Source: Morganella morganii
GTDB taxonomy: Bacteria; Pseudomonadota; Gammaproteobacteria; Enterobacterales; Enterobacteriaceae
DNA: 64,000 nt
NCBI RefSeq assembly: GCF_019402645.1
Contig: NZ_VKKS01000001.1
Span: 2,112,719-2,176,718 of the forward strand
Direction: 5' to 3'
This document shows, piece by piece, positions 18,730 to 28,093 of the stretch. Every line of letters begins with the position of its first letter. Positions within the stretch are counted from its first letter, which is position 1. The position numbers and the translations under genes are program-made. The notes beneath the pieces were generated by a model that was given only the letters and a program-made list of their open reading frames with translations, did not search any database and was not told where the DNA came from.

Positions 18730-19594
18730 TTTTTATCCGAATTTAATTGATCCCGGTACCGCTGATCTTTTTTAAGCCACATTTTTCACTGCGGTAGTAC
18801 TATTTTTGTTCGCAGAATATTATTCTGGTATTTATTTAACATTTCTGTTTTATCTGACACCGGTATCACTCAGGTGACTTAATTCGTGATTAAAATAATT
18901 ATTTTAATTATACAGGATATACAATGTGCTCACTATATAACCCCGTATTTTATACTGCCGGATTTCCTGTATACGCCTGGTATTACCACAAACTAAACGA
19001 AAACATAATTTTTTCATTAAAAACAAAAGACAACAAATAAAGACCATGCCGCGAGAAGGGTTTTAACCCGCCAATAACCTGGTTTTTCTCTATTTTTAAA
19101 TAATGTAAGAGTGTACAGGCGATACATTTATTAATATATGAATAAATTAATTTATTTAAATAAAGCACGTATGAAAATTACATTATTACAGTACATTTAA
19201 CCTCATATGCCGTTTAGGCATACTCCATTCCGTAAACCCGGATTAACAATTTTATCAAATCTTGCAACAGAGCCTGTTTTACTGAGATTTATAGCATTTG
19301 AGACTGTGATCACGGTGTTTTCCACTGAAAAATAGTATATTTACATCATCAGAAAGAGAGTTATCAATTTCAGGTATTTTTGAATATGAAGTAATGCAGA
19401 GACCTTTATTTATCCATTACAGATATCAGGTCGCTGCTGTTTATTATTTTTACCGGTAAGCAATTACAGGTGACTTTTCAGCTTTACTTATTTTTTATCT
19501 GGTTACGTACATAGACCCTATTTCAGAGACGAATAAATGCACAGGTTAACGTGCAAAATTTTAGTTGTTATTGTTGTAAATTTTGGAGACTTCT
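18730..19594. other. AT-rich leader of the second sdaC copy, no gene seen
   Basis: 865 bases, the same length as the leader of the first copy and alignable to it throughout (for example the shared ACTTAATTCGTGATTAAAAT). No supported gene is seen. It contains the CRP-like site at 19299-19314. Confidence 0.75.
19299..19314. promoter_or_regulatory. Candidate CRP site before the second sdaC
   Basis: TGAGA-N6-TCACG matches 8 of 10 CRP core positions, 296 bases before the start, the same position as the site before copy 1. The two sites differ from each other but keep similar match quality. Confidence 0.45.
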
Positions 19595-20914
19595 ATGGAT
19601 ACAACACAACCGCAGGTTGTGGTCAGCAAAACTGACACCAGCAATGATTACCGCATATGGCGTAAATCCGATACCGTCTGGATGCTCGGACTGTACGGGA
19701 CGGCCATCGGCGCAGGCGTACTGTTTCTGCCGATTAACGCCGGTATCGGCGGGCTGATCCCGCTGATCATTATGGCCGTACTGGCCTTCCCGATGACCTT
19801 TTTCGCACACCGCGGCATGTGCCGCTTCGTGCTGTCCGGTAAAAATCCGGGCGAAGATATTACCGAAGTGGTGGAAGAACACTTCGGTTCCAGAGCCGGC
19901 GGCCTTATCACCCTGCTCTATTTCTTTGCCATCTACCCGATCCTGCTGGTTTACAGTGTGGCTATCACCAACACCGTGGAAAGCTTCATCGTTAACCAGA
20001 TGCATATGACGGCTCCGCCGCGCATTATTCTGTCACTGGTACTGATTATCGGGATTATGTGTATTATCCGCTTCGGTGAAGCCGCCATTGTCAAAGCAAT
20101 GAGCGTGCTGGTATTCCCGTTTGTGGCAGTTCTGATGGTGCTGGCACTGTATCTGATCCCGCACTGGAGCACTGCCGTATTCGATACACTCTCTTTTAAC
20201 AGCAATACTGTCAGTGTAACCGGTCACGGTCTGCTGGTGACGCTGTGGCTGGCAATTCCGGTCATGGTGTTCTCCTTTAACCATTCCCCGATTATCTCTG
20301 CCTTTGCCGTCGCCAAGCGTGAAGAGTACGGCGAAAATGCGGAGAAAAAATGCTCACGCATTCTGGCATACGCTCACATTATGATGGTGCTGACAGTCAT
20401 GTTCTTTGTGTTCAGTTGTGTACTGAGCCTGTCACCACTCAATTTACAGGAAGCAAAAGATCAGAATATTTCCATTCTGTCTTATCTGGCGAACCATTTC
20501 CAAAACCCGATGATTGCGTATATCGCACCATTCATCGCGTTTATTGCTATCACCAAATCATTCCTGGGTCACTACCTGGGTGCCCGTGAAGGCTTTAACG
20601 GTCTGGTTAACAAAGCATTACGCGCCAGAGGTAAAAGCATTGCACCGTCTAAGCTGAATAAACTGACTGCACTGTTTATGCTGGTAACCACCTGGATTGT
20701 TGCCACACTGGATCCGAGCATTCTGGGGATGATTGAAACCCTGGGCGGCCCGGTCATCGCTATGCTGCTGTTTATCATGCCGATGTACGCTATCCGCAAA
20801 GTCCCTGCGATGCGTAAATATGCCGGTCACCTGAGTAATCTGTTTGTGGTTGTGATGGGTCTCATCGCAATTTCAGCGGTGTTTTACAATCTGTATCAGC
20901 TGTTTTTTGGTTAA
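19595..20914 (+). CDS. sdaC: Serine/proton symporter SdaC, second copy
   Basis: A 439-residue HAAAP-family serine importer. It starts [15 protein letters not shown], nearly identical to the E. coli N-terminus, with GGAG upstream; an in-frame TTG at 19583 is rejected. It keeps the family motif [18 protein letters not shown]. It lies directly before the intact sdaB (129-base gap), forming the functional import-and-deamination operon. This copy is the more canonical of the two. Confidence 0.95.
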   Translation: MDTTQPQVVVSKTDTSNDYRIWRKSDTVWMLGLYGTAIGAGVLFLPINAGIGGLIPLIIMAVLAFPMTFFAHRGMCRFVLSGKNPGEDITEVVEEHFGSRAGGLITLLYFFAIYPILLVYSVAITNTVESFIVNQMHMTAPPRIILSLVLIIGIMCIIRFGEAAIVKAMSVLVFPFVAVLMVLALYLIPHWSTAVFDTLSFNSNTVSVTGHGLLVTLWLAIPVMVFSFNHSPIISAFAVAKREEYGENAEKKCSRILAYAHIMMVLTVMFFVFSCVLSLSPLNLQEAKDQNISILSYLANHFQNPMIAYIAPFIAFIAITKSFLGHYLGAREGFNGLVNKALRARGKSIAPSKLNKLTALFMLVTTWIVATLDPSILGMIETLGGPVIAMLLFIMPMYAIRKVPAMRKYAGHLSNLFVVVMGLIAISAVFYNLYQLFFG

Positions 20915-21043
20915 AAAATAAATGACTGTTGCCCTCTCCGGCGGGCAACAGCAACAACAATAATCAGCCGGAACTGAAAAGTAACGGCTTCGTGAATTTT
21001 CACGACACTATTAATCCACGCCTTAACATAGGGGGCGAGCAAT

Positions 21044-22411
21044 ATGGTCAGTGTATTTGACATCTTCAAAATTGGTATTGGTCCGTCGAGTTCCCACACG
21101 GTCGGTCCGATGAAAGCAGGTAAACAGTTCGCTGATGATCTTATCGCGGCCGGACTGCTGGAAAAAACCACCCGCATTCAGGTTGATGTGTACGGTTCTC
21201 TGTCTCTGACAGGGAAAGGTCACGCGACAGATATCGCTATCATTATGGGTCTTGCGGGCAACCTGCCGGATTCTGTTGATATTGACGCGATACCGGGCTT
21301 TATCAGGGATGTTGAAGAGCGTGAACGCCTTTTGCTGGCAAACCAACGCCATGAAGTGGATTTCCCGCGTGATAACGGGATGAATTTCCATAAAGAAAAC
21401 CTGCCGCTGCATGAAAACGGCATGTCAATCAGCGCATTCAGCGGTGATGAATTACTGTACAAGAAAACCTATTATTCTATCGGCGGCGGATTTATCGTGG
21501 ATGAGGAGCATTTCGGTCAGTCTGCAGACAGCGAAACCAGAGTGCCTTATCCGTATCAGTACGCCGCTGATCTGCAAAAACACTGTAACGAAACCGGGCT
21601 GTCTCTGTCAGCACTGGTGATGCAGAACGAACTGGCGCTGCACAGCAAAGAAGAGCTTTCTGCTCACCTGGCAGCTGTATGGGATGTGATGAAAGCCGGT
21701 ATCGAACGTGGTGTGAACACCGAAGGTCTGCTGCCGGGGCCGTTGCGTGTACCACGCCGTGCCGCTGCACTGCGCCGTCAGCTGGTGACCAGCGATAACA
21801 CCTCCACGGATCCGATGCAAGTTGTCGACTGGATCAACATGTTCGCCCTCGCCGTTAACGAAGAAAACGCCGCCGGCGGCCGTGTTGTTACCGCTCCAAC
21901 CAACGGCGCCTGCGGGATCATCCCCGCAGTGCTCTCGTATTACGATAAATTCATCCGTCCGGTAAATGAAAACGCTTATACCCGTTATTTCCTGGTCTCC
22001 AGCGTGATCGGCTCACTGTACAAAATGAACGCCTCTATTTCCGGTGCGGAAGTGGGTTGTCAGGGGGAAGTCGGTGTTGCCTGTTCAATGGCCGCTGCCG
22101 GTCTGACCGAACTGCTGGGCGGCAGCCCGATGCAGGTCTTTATCGCAGCCGAAATCGCGATGGAGCATAACCTCGGCCTGACCTGTGACCCGGTCGCCGG
22201 ACAGGTACAGGTACCGTGTATTGAGCGTAACGCCATTGCAGCCGTTCAGTCTGTCAACGCCGCCCGTATGGCGCTGCGTCGTGTCAGCGAACCGCGCGTC
22301 TGTCTCGATAAAGTTATCGAAACCATGTATGAAACCGGTAAAGATATGAATGCCAAGTACCGGGAAACTTCACAGGGCGGTCTGGCAATCAAAGTGATCC
22401 CGTGTGACTGA
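21044..22411 (+). CDS. sdaB: L-serine dehydratase SdaB
   Basis: A 455-residue Fe-S-dependent L-serine deaminase that converts serine to pyruvate and ammonia. The N-terminal [11 protein letters not shown], and cysteines in [22 protein letters not shown] and LTCDPVAG fit the one-chain enterobacterial enzyme with a [4Fe-4S] cluster. The start follows GGGGGCGAGC. It is the intact partner of the second sdaC and is closed by a strong terminator. Sequence alone does not separate SdaA from SdaB; linkage to sdaC favours SdaB. Confidence 0.95.
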   Translation: MVSVFDIFKIGIGPSSSHTVGPMKAGKQFADDLIAAGLLEKTTRIQVDVYGSLSLTGKGHATDIAIIMGLAGNLPDSVDIDAIPGFIRDVEERERLLLANQRHEVDFPRDNGMNFHKENLPLHENGMSISAFSGDELLYKKTYYSIGGGFIVDEEHFGQSADSETRVPYPYQYAADLQKHCNETGLSLSALVMQNELALHSKEELSAHLAAVWDVMKAGIERGVNTEGLLPGPLRVPRRAAALRRQLVTSDNTSTDPMQVVDWINMFALAVNEENAAGGRVVTAPTNGACGIIPAVLSYYDKFIRPVNENAYTRYFLVSSVIGSLYKMNASISGAEVGCQGEVGVACSMAAAGLTELLGGSPMQVFIAAEIAMEHNLGLTCDPVAGQVQVPCIERNAIAAVQSVNAARMALRRVSEPRVCLDKVIETMYETGKDMNAKYRETSQGGLAIKVIPCD

Positions 22412-22426
22412 TTAACCCGGTAAGAT

Positions 22427-22456
22427 AAAAAGTCCGGCATAACCGCCGGACTTTTT
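22427..22456. terminator. Bidirectional terminator after sdaB
   Basis: Twelve-base stem AAAAAGTCCGGC / GCCGGACTTTTT with loop ATAACC. It serves sdaB and the convergent LysR gene. Confidence 0.9.
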
Positions 22457-23322
22457 TATTTTGATAATAACTGTTCCGTAAACCAATTTCCGGCTTTCCC
22501 CGGCGGGAACTGACGGGAACGGATAATATCCGCAGAGATAAAATATTTTTTCTCAGGAATGTCCAGCTTTACAATGCGCTCAGACTGATAATATTCCAGT
22601 AATGAATACGGCAGTTCAGCCCACCCGAACCCTTCCTCCACCATTTCCAGAATCATCATATAATCGGATGCCAGCCAGATTTTCCCCTGTGGTTTGTCTG
22701 CATTTTCTTTGAATGTATTCAGGCAAATTTGCCTTTCTTTTAATAACACAGACATGCTGACTTTGCTTTTTTTCGCCAGCGGATGATTTTTTCCTGCAAA
22801 TACCCCCATTTCGACATAGTCAGGCAATCTTGTTGCAATAATATCTGCCGGATATTTATCCTGAGTGGCAACCAACCCTATTTGCGCACGACCGGACTGT
22901 ATCAGTGAAATAATATCCTGACCTTCAGAATCCAGTAATTCGAGTTCAACAAACGGGAATTTCTCGGCAAACTTATGCATTGCCTGATACCCGGGACTGA
23001 TATGGTACATATCCGACAACACCAGCGTCAGCCGTTTTTCTGATTCGGTTTCTGTCAGACGGATAACCGCTTTTTCCATATTTTCCGCAGCCTCTAATAT
23101 ATCCCTCGCATAACCGATAAGATATTTCCCTTCCTCCGTCAGTACCGGATAACGTTTACTTCTGTCGAATAAAATCAGGCCGGTATCAATCTCCAGGTTC
23201 GCGATCGCCGTACTGACTGCGGATTGTGATTTACCCAGTTTTCTGGCTGTTTCCGAGAAAGAACCGTGTTCTGTTATCTCAGAAAATATTTTCAGCATAT
23301 CTATTGTAAATCTCATACCCAT
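22456..23322 (-). CDS. LysR-family transcriptional regulator
   Basis: A 288-residue LysR-type regulator. The N-terminal winged helix-turn-helix is clear (ITEHGSFSETARKLGKSQSAV, read in two parts, residues about 15-35), followed by the linker helix and a substrate-binding domain. It is divergent from a paired SMR exporter with a 98-base gap, so it most likely controls that exporter. I cannot name the effector or an E. coli orthologue. A second in-frame ATG two codons in (23316) is an equally good start. Confidence 0.88.
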   Translation of the reverse strand: MGMRFTIDMLKIFSEITEHGSFSETARKLGKSQSAVSTAIANLEIDTGLILFDRSKRYPVLTEEGKYLIGYARDILEAAENMEKAVIRLTETESEKRLTLVLSDMYHISPGYQAMHKFAEKFPFVELELLDSEGQDIISLIQSGRAQIGLVATQDKYPADIIATRLPDYVEMGVFAGKNHPLAKKSKVSMSVLLKERQICLNTFKENADKPQGKIWLASDYMMILEMVEEGFGWAELPYSLLEYYQSERIVKLDIPEKKYFISADIIRSRQFPPGKAGNWFTEQLLSK

Positions 23323-23337
23323 CTTCTTTATTGATAC

Positions 23338-23354
23338 ATCCTATCTTGAAGGAT
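23338..23354. promoter_or_regulatory. Candidate LysR-type operator
   Basis: Short dyad ATCCT-N7-AGGAT in the divergent gap between the LysR gene and the SMR pair, where an autoregulatory site is expected. It is short, so a chance occurrence is possible. Confidence 0.3.
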
Positions 23355-23420
23355 AACAATTTCAGATGGAATAATATATCCGGAATTACCACAAAACTGA
23401 TTTTATATAAGGAAATTGAC

Positions 23421-23777
23421 ATGAATACTGCCAAAAAACGGACCCGGATATACCGTACCGCATGGTTATTTCTGACTCTGGCAATTATTGCCGAAGTCAC
23501 AGGAACCTCATTTATGGCTGATGCGGCAAGAGGCGGTGGTTATACCGGCTATATCATCATGGCTGCCGCATTAGCGGTTTCCTATTTTTTTCTGGCGCTG
23601 TCCGCACGCACAATTTCCGTTGGTGTGGCTTACGCTGTCTGGGAAGGCGCCGGATTGTTATTACTGACTATTATCGGTATTACCGTCTTTAACGAATCCG
23701 TTTCCCTGACTGAAGCTGCCGGCCTTATTGCCGCTGTTATTGGTATTGTTTGTGTTGCTCTGGGTGAGAATCATTAA
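23421..23777 (+). CDS. SMR-family exporter subunit, MdtJ-like
   Basis: A 118-residue four-helix membrane protein of the small multidrug resistance family. It has the essential glutamate near the start of helix 1 (IIAEVTGTSFM) and GVAYAVWEGAG in helix 3, which resembles MdtJ of the spermidine exporter MdtJI. The ATG at 23421 follows AAGGAA; upstream in-frame codons to 23331 overlap the divergent promoter. The N-terminal extension (KKRTRIYR) is longer than in MdtJ. It is paired with the next gene, 2 bases apart. Confidence 0.82.
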   Translation: MNTAKKRTRIYRTAWLFLTLAIIAEVTGTSFMADAARGGGYTGYIIMAAALAVSYFFLALSARTISVGVAYAVWEGAGLLLLTIIGITVFNESVSLTEAAGLIAAVIGIVCVALGENH

Positions 23778-23779
23778 TC

Positions 23780-24100
23780 ATGACTTCTGTTTCTGTTTTA
23801 TTTGTTACGTTATCTGCATTCATTGATATTATCGCTAATATGTTTATTGCCCGTTCACGGGGATTTAAACATCTTAAATGGGGGTTAAGCGCAATTGTTC
23901 TGGTCTGGATAGCATTTGCTTTCCTGGGGCAGGCAGTAAAAACAATGGATCTTGCGGTCGCTTATGCGATGTGGGGCGCCATCGGTGTTACCGGAACAGC
24001 AATTTGCGGCCGTCTTTTTTTCGGCCATAAATTAAAACCGGTTGGCTGGTTCGGAATAACGATGATTACAATCGCTGTTATTTTATTATCTGTCAGCTGA
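23780..24100 (+). CDS. SMR-family exporter subunit, MdtI-like
   Basis: A 106-residue four-helix SMR protein. Helix 1 has FIDIIANMFIARSRGF, where MdtI has VLEIVANVFLKFSDGF, so the conserved glutamate of the motif is an aspartate here. DLAVAYAMWGAIG is the helix 3 motif. With its neighbour it should form a heterodimeric exporter; spermidine is a guess from MdtJI, and the LysR neighbour suggests inducible export of an unknown compound. E. coli mdtJI has no adjacent LysR gene. Confidence 0.8.
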   Translation: MTSVSVLFVTLSAFIDIIANMFIARSRGFKHLKWGLSAIVLVWIAFAFLGQAVKTMDLAVAYAMWGAIGVTGTAICGRLFFGHKLKPVGWFGITMITIAVILLSVS

Positions 24101-24111
24101 TTGCAGACAGA

Positions 24112-24139
24112 AAAACGGCAACCTTATTGTTGCCGTTTT
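24112..24139. terminator. Bidirectional terminator
   Basis: Perfect 11-base stem AAAACGGCAAC / GTTGCCGTTTT with loop CTTATT, between the SMR pair and the convergent lemA-like gene. Confidence 0.85.
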
Positions 24140-24156
24140 ATTTCCGGTATGAACAA

Positions 24157-24675
24157 TTATATCTCAAGCAATATCCGGGGTTTATACCCGAATAAATGCG
24201 CGACAAGTACATCCGGATAATGATGTACTGATACATTATAATCGATGACGATACTATTAAAGGTATCTGCGCCCGGACGCAGCGCATCATCAATATCGCA
24301 GATCGCCAGCTGAATGCGGACAAACTGCGGATCCGCAATCAGTACCGGAAATGTCTCTGTCAGCGCCATAATATGATAAAAGGTACTACTGATATCATTT
24401 GCGGCACTGACACTCTCATCCAGTGTCGCGGCCTCTGTATAGCGCGGATATGCATCCTGCCAGGAATAAAACAACGTTGCATCCCGGATACCGGCTTTCT
24501 CCGTCATCTCCACCAGCTGACCGATTTTTTCCGCCCGCTGATGCAGCATGCCGTCAATTGCCGCATAGGCTTCCGTGATCGGTGCCTGAAGGTTGTTTAT
24601 CCGGAGATATACCCGCCGGATCCACCCGATTCCGGCCACTGTGATGACCAGCGCGATAAATACAATTGTCCCCAT
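24157..24675 (-). CDS. LemA family protein
   Basis: A 172-residue protein with one N-terminal membrane helix (MGTIVFIALVITVAGIGWI) and a helical domain. The C-terminal block VIDYNVSVHHYPDVLVAHLFGY has the layout YN...YP...LFG of LemA proteins (read in two parts). LemA proteins are membrane-anchored four-helix proteins of unclear role. It stands alone between two terminators. The match is in motif layout only; divergence is considerable. Confidence 0.75.
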   Translation of the reverse strand: MGTIVFIALVITVAGIGWIRRVYLRINNLQAPITEAYAAIDGMLHQRAEKIGQLVEMTEKAGIRDATLFYSWQDAYPRYTEAATLDESVSAANDISSTFYHIMALTETFPVLIADPQFVRIQLAICDIDDALRPGADTFNSIVIDYNVSVHHYPDVLVAHLFGYKPRILLEI

Positions 24676-24728
24676 ATCTTTAATCCTTTATTGGCCGGTG
24701 TGTAAAAATACCGGTCCTTTTTTATAAA

Positions 24729-24761
24729 AAAATCCGATATCAGGATGTAATATCGGATTTT
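24729..24761 (-). terminator. dacC terminator
   Basis: Twelve-base stem AAAATCCGATAT / ATATCGGATTTT with a 9-base loop. On the minus strand it is followed by a T-run, 84 bases after the dacC stop. Confidence 0.82.
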
Positions 24762-24844
24762 ATACGGATTTCAACAGGGTAATTCAGCGGACAGCATGAT
24801 AAATTACCGCCTGAAAGGGGAATAACCTTATAAATACAGGCTGC

Positions 24845-26047
24845 TTAACCGAAGACGGAATGCCACAATCCGGCAAAGAAGCGGACAATATAATCCCAGA
24901 TACGCCCGAAGAAGCCGGCTTCATCAACCTGCTGCTGAACCACCAGCGGACGCTGCTCAACGACTTTATCGTCAAGGATGAAGTTGATTTTTCCGACCAC
25001 CTGATTTTTCGCCAGTGGTGCTTCCAGGCTGGTGTTATCCAGCTCAAAGGTGGCTTTCAGATCTTTGAGTTTGCCTTTCGGGATGGTGACATAAATATCT
25101 TTTTCCGCGCCCAGCGGCACTTCGGAAATATTCCCGAACCAGACACGTTCTGTTGTCAGCGGCGTATCCGCTTTCACCGGTGCCACGGTTTCAAAGAAGC
25201 GGAAGCCCCAGGAGAGGATTTTTTCACTTTCAGCAAAACGGACGCGATCACTCGGTGCGCCCAGCACCACTGAGATCAGTCGCATCGGGCCGTCTGTCGC
25301 GGAAGCCACCAGATTATGCCCGGCACCGCTGGTATGGCCGGTTTTTACACCGTCCACATTAAGATTGGTACTCCACAGCAGACGGTTACGGTTCGGCTGG
25401 CGGATCTTATTGAAGGTAAATTCTTTCTCTTTATGAATAACATATTCATCCGGCACATCAGTGATCAAAGCCTGGGTCAGCAGCGCCATATCTCCGGCAG
25501 TACTGTACTGCCCCTCAGAATCCAGCCCGTGAACTGTTTTAAAATGCGTATTTTTCAGGCCAATCTGTTTGGCGTAACTGTTCATCTGAGAAACAAAGGT
25601 TTCCTGGCTTCCCGCCACATATTCTGCCAGCGCAATACTGGCGTCATTCCCTGACTGAATAACCATACCTTTATTCAGGTCAATTAATTTTACGCGATCA
25701 TCCGGTTTCAGGAACATCAGGGAAGAACCTTTCAGCACCGGATTACCGGTTGCCCAGGCGTTTATGCCGACAGTCACAATGTCGTCCGGCGTCACTTTTC
25801 CGGCTTTAACTGCCTGTCCGACCACATAACTGCTCATGATTTTTGTCAGTGACGCCGGGTCAAGGCGCTCATCCGCATTCGCTGATGCCAGTATTTTCCC
25901 GCTGTTGTAATCCATCAGCACATACGCTTTCGCATCCACCTGCGGTGCAACCGGTGTTTCCTCCGCAAACGCGTGGCCAATACTTAAAAATCCGAAAGCC
26001 AGTCCGCCAATTAAACCGGTTACCCGTGAACTGATTACTGTCTGCAT
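24845..26047 (-). CDS. dacC: D-alanyl-D-alanine carboxypeptidase DacC (PBP6)
   Basis: A 400-residue class C low-molecular-weight penicillin-binding protein that trims pentapeptide side chains of peptidoglycan in the periplasm. It has a signal peptide cleaved after HAFA (about residue 28), the catalytic SLTK at 66-69, SGN near 132 and KTG near 235. The C-terminus has the beta domain and the amphipathic membrane anchor ([18 protein letters not shown]). The start at 26047 follows GGGAAGAG and matches the E. coli length; a longer frame to 26302 would overlap gstB. Confidence 0.93.
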   Translation of the reverse strand: MQTVISSRVTGLIGGLAFGFLSIGHAFAEETPVAPQVDAKAYVLMDYNSGKILASANADERLDPASLTKIMSSYVVGQAVKAGKVTPDDIVTVGINAWATGNPVLKGSSLMFLKPDDRVKLIDLNKGMVIQSGNDASIALAEYVAGSQETFVSQMNSYAKQIGLKNTHFKTVHGLDSEGQYSTAGDMALLTQALITDVPDEYVIHKEKEFTFNKIRQPNRNRLLWSTNLNVDGVKTGHTSGAGHNLVASATDGPMRLISVVLGAPSDRVRFAESEKILSWGFRFFETVAPVKADTPLTTERVWFGNISEVPLGAEKDIYVTIPKGKLKDLKATFELDNTSLEAPLAKNQVVGKINFILDDKVVEQRPLVVQQQVDEAGFFGRIWDYIVRFFAGLWHSVFG

Positions 26048-26261
26048 TACTCTTCCCTCTTTAAACCCGGTACATCGTGACAAAAATAAGAGTGATAACT
26101 CTGTGATAATGAATACTATATTCATTTCATGAATGGTAAGCCAATGACACTTTAACGCGATTCTTCCTGTTACGGGGATTTCGTGTAAAAATTTACACTT
26201 CATGACACAAAACAACCGATAATACGTACACGTCATCGCATTTCTATCAACAGGAGTCACT

Positions 26262-26882
26262 ATGATAACCGTCTGGGGCAGAAAAAACTCGTCTAACGTC
26301 AAGAAAGTCTTATGGTGTCTGACTGAACTGGGGCTGACTTATCAGCAGAAAGATGCGGGCGGGCCGTTCGGTGGCCTCGGTACCCCGGAATACCTCGCCA
26401 TGAACCCGAATAAAACCATCCCGACATATCAGGACGGTAAATTTATTCTCTGGGAATCCAATGCCATTCTCAGCTATCTGGCCGATAAATATGATGACGG
26501 CACACTGCTGCCGCACGATGCGGAGTTCCGCGCCTGGGCGGCACAATGGATGTACTGGTCAGACGGCAGTCTGTTCCCGTACATCAAAGCGATGATGGGA
26601 TTACTGGTCAGAACCCCGGCAGAGCAGCGCGATCCGGCCCGGGCGGAAGAGCTGAAACAGGCTCTTAACCACCTGATTGCAATGCTCAATGATGATCTTG
26701 CACAGCGTGATTATATCGCCGGAGATACGTTCAGCATCGCGGATATGGCACTGGCTCCGCTGCTCTATCCGTGGCGGGAAGTATGTCACGACAGACCGGA
26801 CTTCCCGCATATTGAGCGCTGGTTTGCACGGATTGAAACCCGCCCGGCTTACCGCGATATCGTGGCTCTGCCGGTCAGTTAA
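26262..26882 (+). CDS. gstB: Glutathione S-transferase GstB (YliJ)
   Basis: A 206-residue cytosolic glutathione transferase. The thioredoxin-like N-terminus begins [18 protein letters not shown], with the serine of NSSNV at the usual catalytic position of GstB, and [14 protein letters not shown] is the glutathione-binding segment. The C-terminal helical domain follows. Order dacC-gstB is as in E. coli (dacC-yliJ). It converges on yeeZ with only 3 bases between the stops and no visible terminator. Confidence 0.88.
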   Translation: MITVWGRKNSSNVKKVLWCLTELGLTYQQKDAGGPFGGLGTPEYLAMNPNKTIPTYQDGKFILWESNAILSYLADKYDDGTLLPHDAEFRAWAAQWMYWSDGSLFPYIKAMMGLLVRTPAEQRDPARAEELKQALNHLIAMLNDDLAQRDYIAGDTFSIADMALAPLLYPWREVCHDRPDFPHIERWFARIETRPAYRDIVALPVS

Positions 26883-26885
26883 AAC

Positions 26886-27713
26886 TTACTCCGTCATCGG
26901 CATCCGGCCGGGATCAGGGTACTGATACTCAAAGCCCAGTTCCCGGCAGATGCGGCTGCCGTCAATCTCTTTCCCTTCAGTGACATCCTCTTCCCTGAAT
27001 ACCGGTGGCAGCAAATTAATCTGACGGGACATGTCCGGATAAAATTCAGCCCGTGACGGATGTTGCGGCGCGCACAGATTATAAAGATGACCGCCGTGCG
27101 GACGCTGAATCAGCAGGCGGATCGCTGCAATCACATCATCCTGATGCACCAGATTGACCGGCTGATTTGCCCCTTTCACCGCCGTTTTCCCCGCCAGGAA
27201 ACGCCCCGCATGACGGGATTCCCCCACCAGCCCGGCCAGACGCAGAATATCCGCAGAAACGCCCGGCAGCTCATTCAGCCAGTGTTCAATCTCAACAATC
27301 GCTTTGGCGGATTCCGTCACCGGATCCAGCGGTGAGTTCTCTGTCAGTTTGCCGGTCTGATTACCGTAAACGGCTGTTGAACCGGTAAAAATCACCCGTG
27401 ACACACCGCGGGCGGCCGCCAGATCCACCAGGTTCTGCACCGCCTTCACATACAGGTAACCACCACCTGCTGTTCTTGATGCCGGCAGGGTGATTACCAG
27501 AATATCTGTCTGTAAAAATGCATCCAGATCATCCGCATTACACTCCGGCTCCGGCGTCAGATTCAGCATATAACACTCTATACCGCACATCCTTGCCGCC
27601 TCCGTGCCATCCGGCGTGGTTTTGGTGCCTTTGACACAGATACCGGTATCCGCAAGATGCTGTGCCAGCGGCATTCCCAGCCAGCCCAGCCCCGCGATAG
27701 AAACTGTTTTCAT
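26886..27713 (-). CDS. yeeZ: SDR-like NAD(P)-binding protein YeeZ
   Basis: A 275-residue protein of the extended short-chain dehydrogenase fold. The dinucleotide motif is GLGWLGMPLA near the N-terminus; IFTGSTAVYG and PVNLVHQDDVIAAI are the later conserved blocks. E. coli yeeZ also flanks the histidine operon, which supports orthology. No substrate is known. It is divergent from hisL. Confidence 0.9.
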   Translation of the reverse strand: MKTVSIAGLGWLGMPLAQHLADTGICVKGTKTTPDGTEAARMCGIECYMLNLTPEPECNADDLDAFLQTDILVITLPASRTAGGGYLYVKAVQNLVDLAAARGVSRVIFTGSTAVYGNQTGKLTENSPLDPVTESAKAIVEIEHWLNELPGVSADILRLAGLVGESRHAGRFLAGKTAVKGANQPVNLVHQDDVIAAIRLLIQRPHGGHLYNLCAPQHPSRAEFYPDMSRQINLLPPVFREEDVTEGKEIDGSRICRELGFEYQYPDPGRMPMTE

Positions 27714-27844
27714 CGTGATTGACCTCTCTGTGGCTTATTTTTCTTTTATTTCAGTAAATTATCTGTATTTTTATTTTCTTTGCAAAAAAGAGTTGCAAAG
27801 TCCGGATGAGTTCTATAGGTTGAAAGACAAGCAATTTACGCGCA

Positions 27845-27883
27845 TTGCTATCACCATCATGACAAAATTATCCGTGATAGCAA
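27845..27883. promoter_or_regulatory. 10-base inverted repeat before the his leader
   Basis: TTGCTATCAC (27845-27854) and GTGATAGCAA (27874-27883) form a perfect inverted repeat with a 19-base spacer, 28 bases before the hisL start codon. It could be an operator or part of the leader RNA. I know of no regulator with this site at his. Confidence 0.4.
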
Positions 27884-27910
27884 CAACCAGATAAATAACG
27901 AGAGATTATC

Positions 27911-27958
27911 ATGACACGCATTCAGTTCAGCCATCACCACCACCATCACCCTGACTAG
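27911..27958 (+). CDS. hisL: his operon leader peptide HisL
   Basis: A 15-residue peptide, MTRIQFSHHHHHHPD, with six consecutive histidine codons (E. coli has seven). Ribosome stalling at these codons when charged tRNA-His is scarce prevents the attenuator from forming. It is too short for ordinary gene finding but unmistakable. Confidence 0.97.
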   Translation: MTRIQFSHHHHHHPD

Positions 27959-27977
27959 TCTTTCAGGCGATTGGTGC

Positions 27978-28058
27978 CGGAAGACGTTCAGAGCTTCCGG
28001 TGGCATGCGTGCAAAAGAGAACCCCCGGAAGAATCTTTTTTTCCGGGGTTTTTTTTTA
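27978..28058 (+). promoter_or_regulatory. his operon attenuator
   Basis: A pause-type hairpin CCGGAAG / CTTCCGG (27978-28000) is followed by the terminator hairpin CCCCGGAA (28023-28030) / TTCCGGGG (28041-28048) and a run of Ts to 28057. The shared CCGGAAG segments allow alternative pairing, as needed for attenuation by translation of hisL. hisG begins 36 bases later. Confidence 0.9.
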
Positions 28059-28093
28059 TACCTAAAAAATTATAAAATTAAAGGATAATCAAA

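Larger units (their letters stand above)
18695..21357. repeat. Second copy of the tandem sdaC-sdaB duplication
   Basis: Unit 2 starts with ATGAAT at 18695, homologous to 16216 just after ybjG, then the ybjG-like terminator, the AT-rich leader, sdaC and the first 105 codons of intact sdaB. The joint at about 18694 is therefore the duplication junction: sdaB codon 105 fused to the ybjG 3' region. Confidence 0.88.

Noticed and set aside
18983..19168. Open frame of 61 codons on the minus strand in the second sdaC leader
   Set aside because: It shares a few residues with the frame in the first leader only because the DNA is duplicated; starts and length differ, and nothing supports translation.
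27958..28060. Possible separate small RNA after hisL
   Set aside because: The hairpins and T-run are fully explained by the his attenuator.
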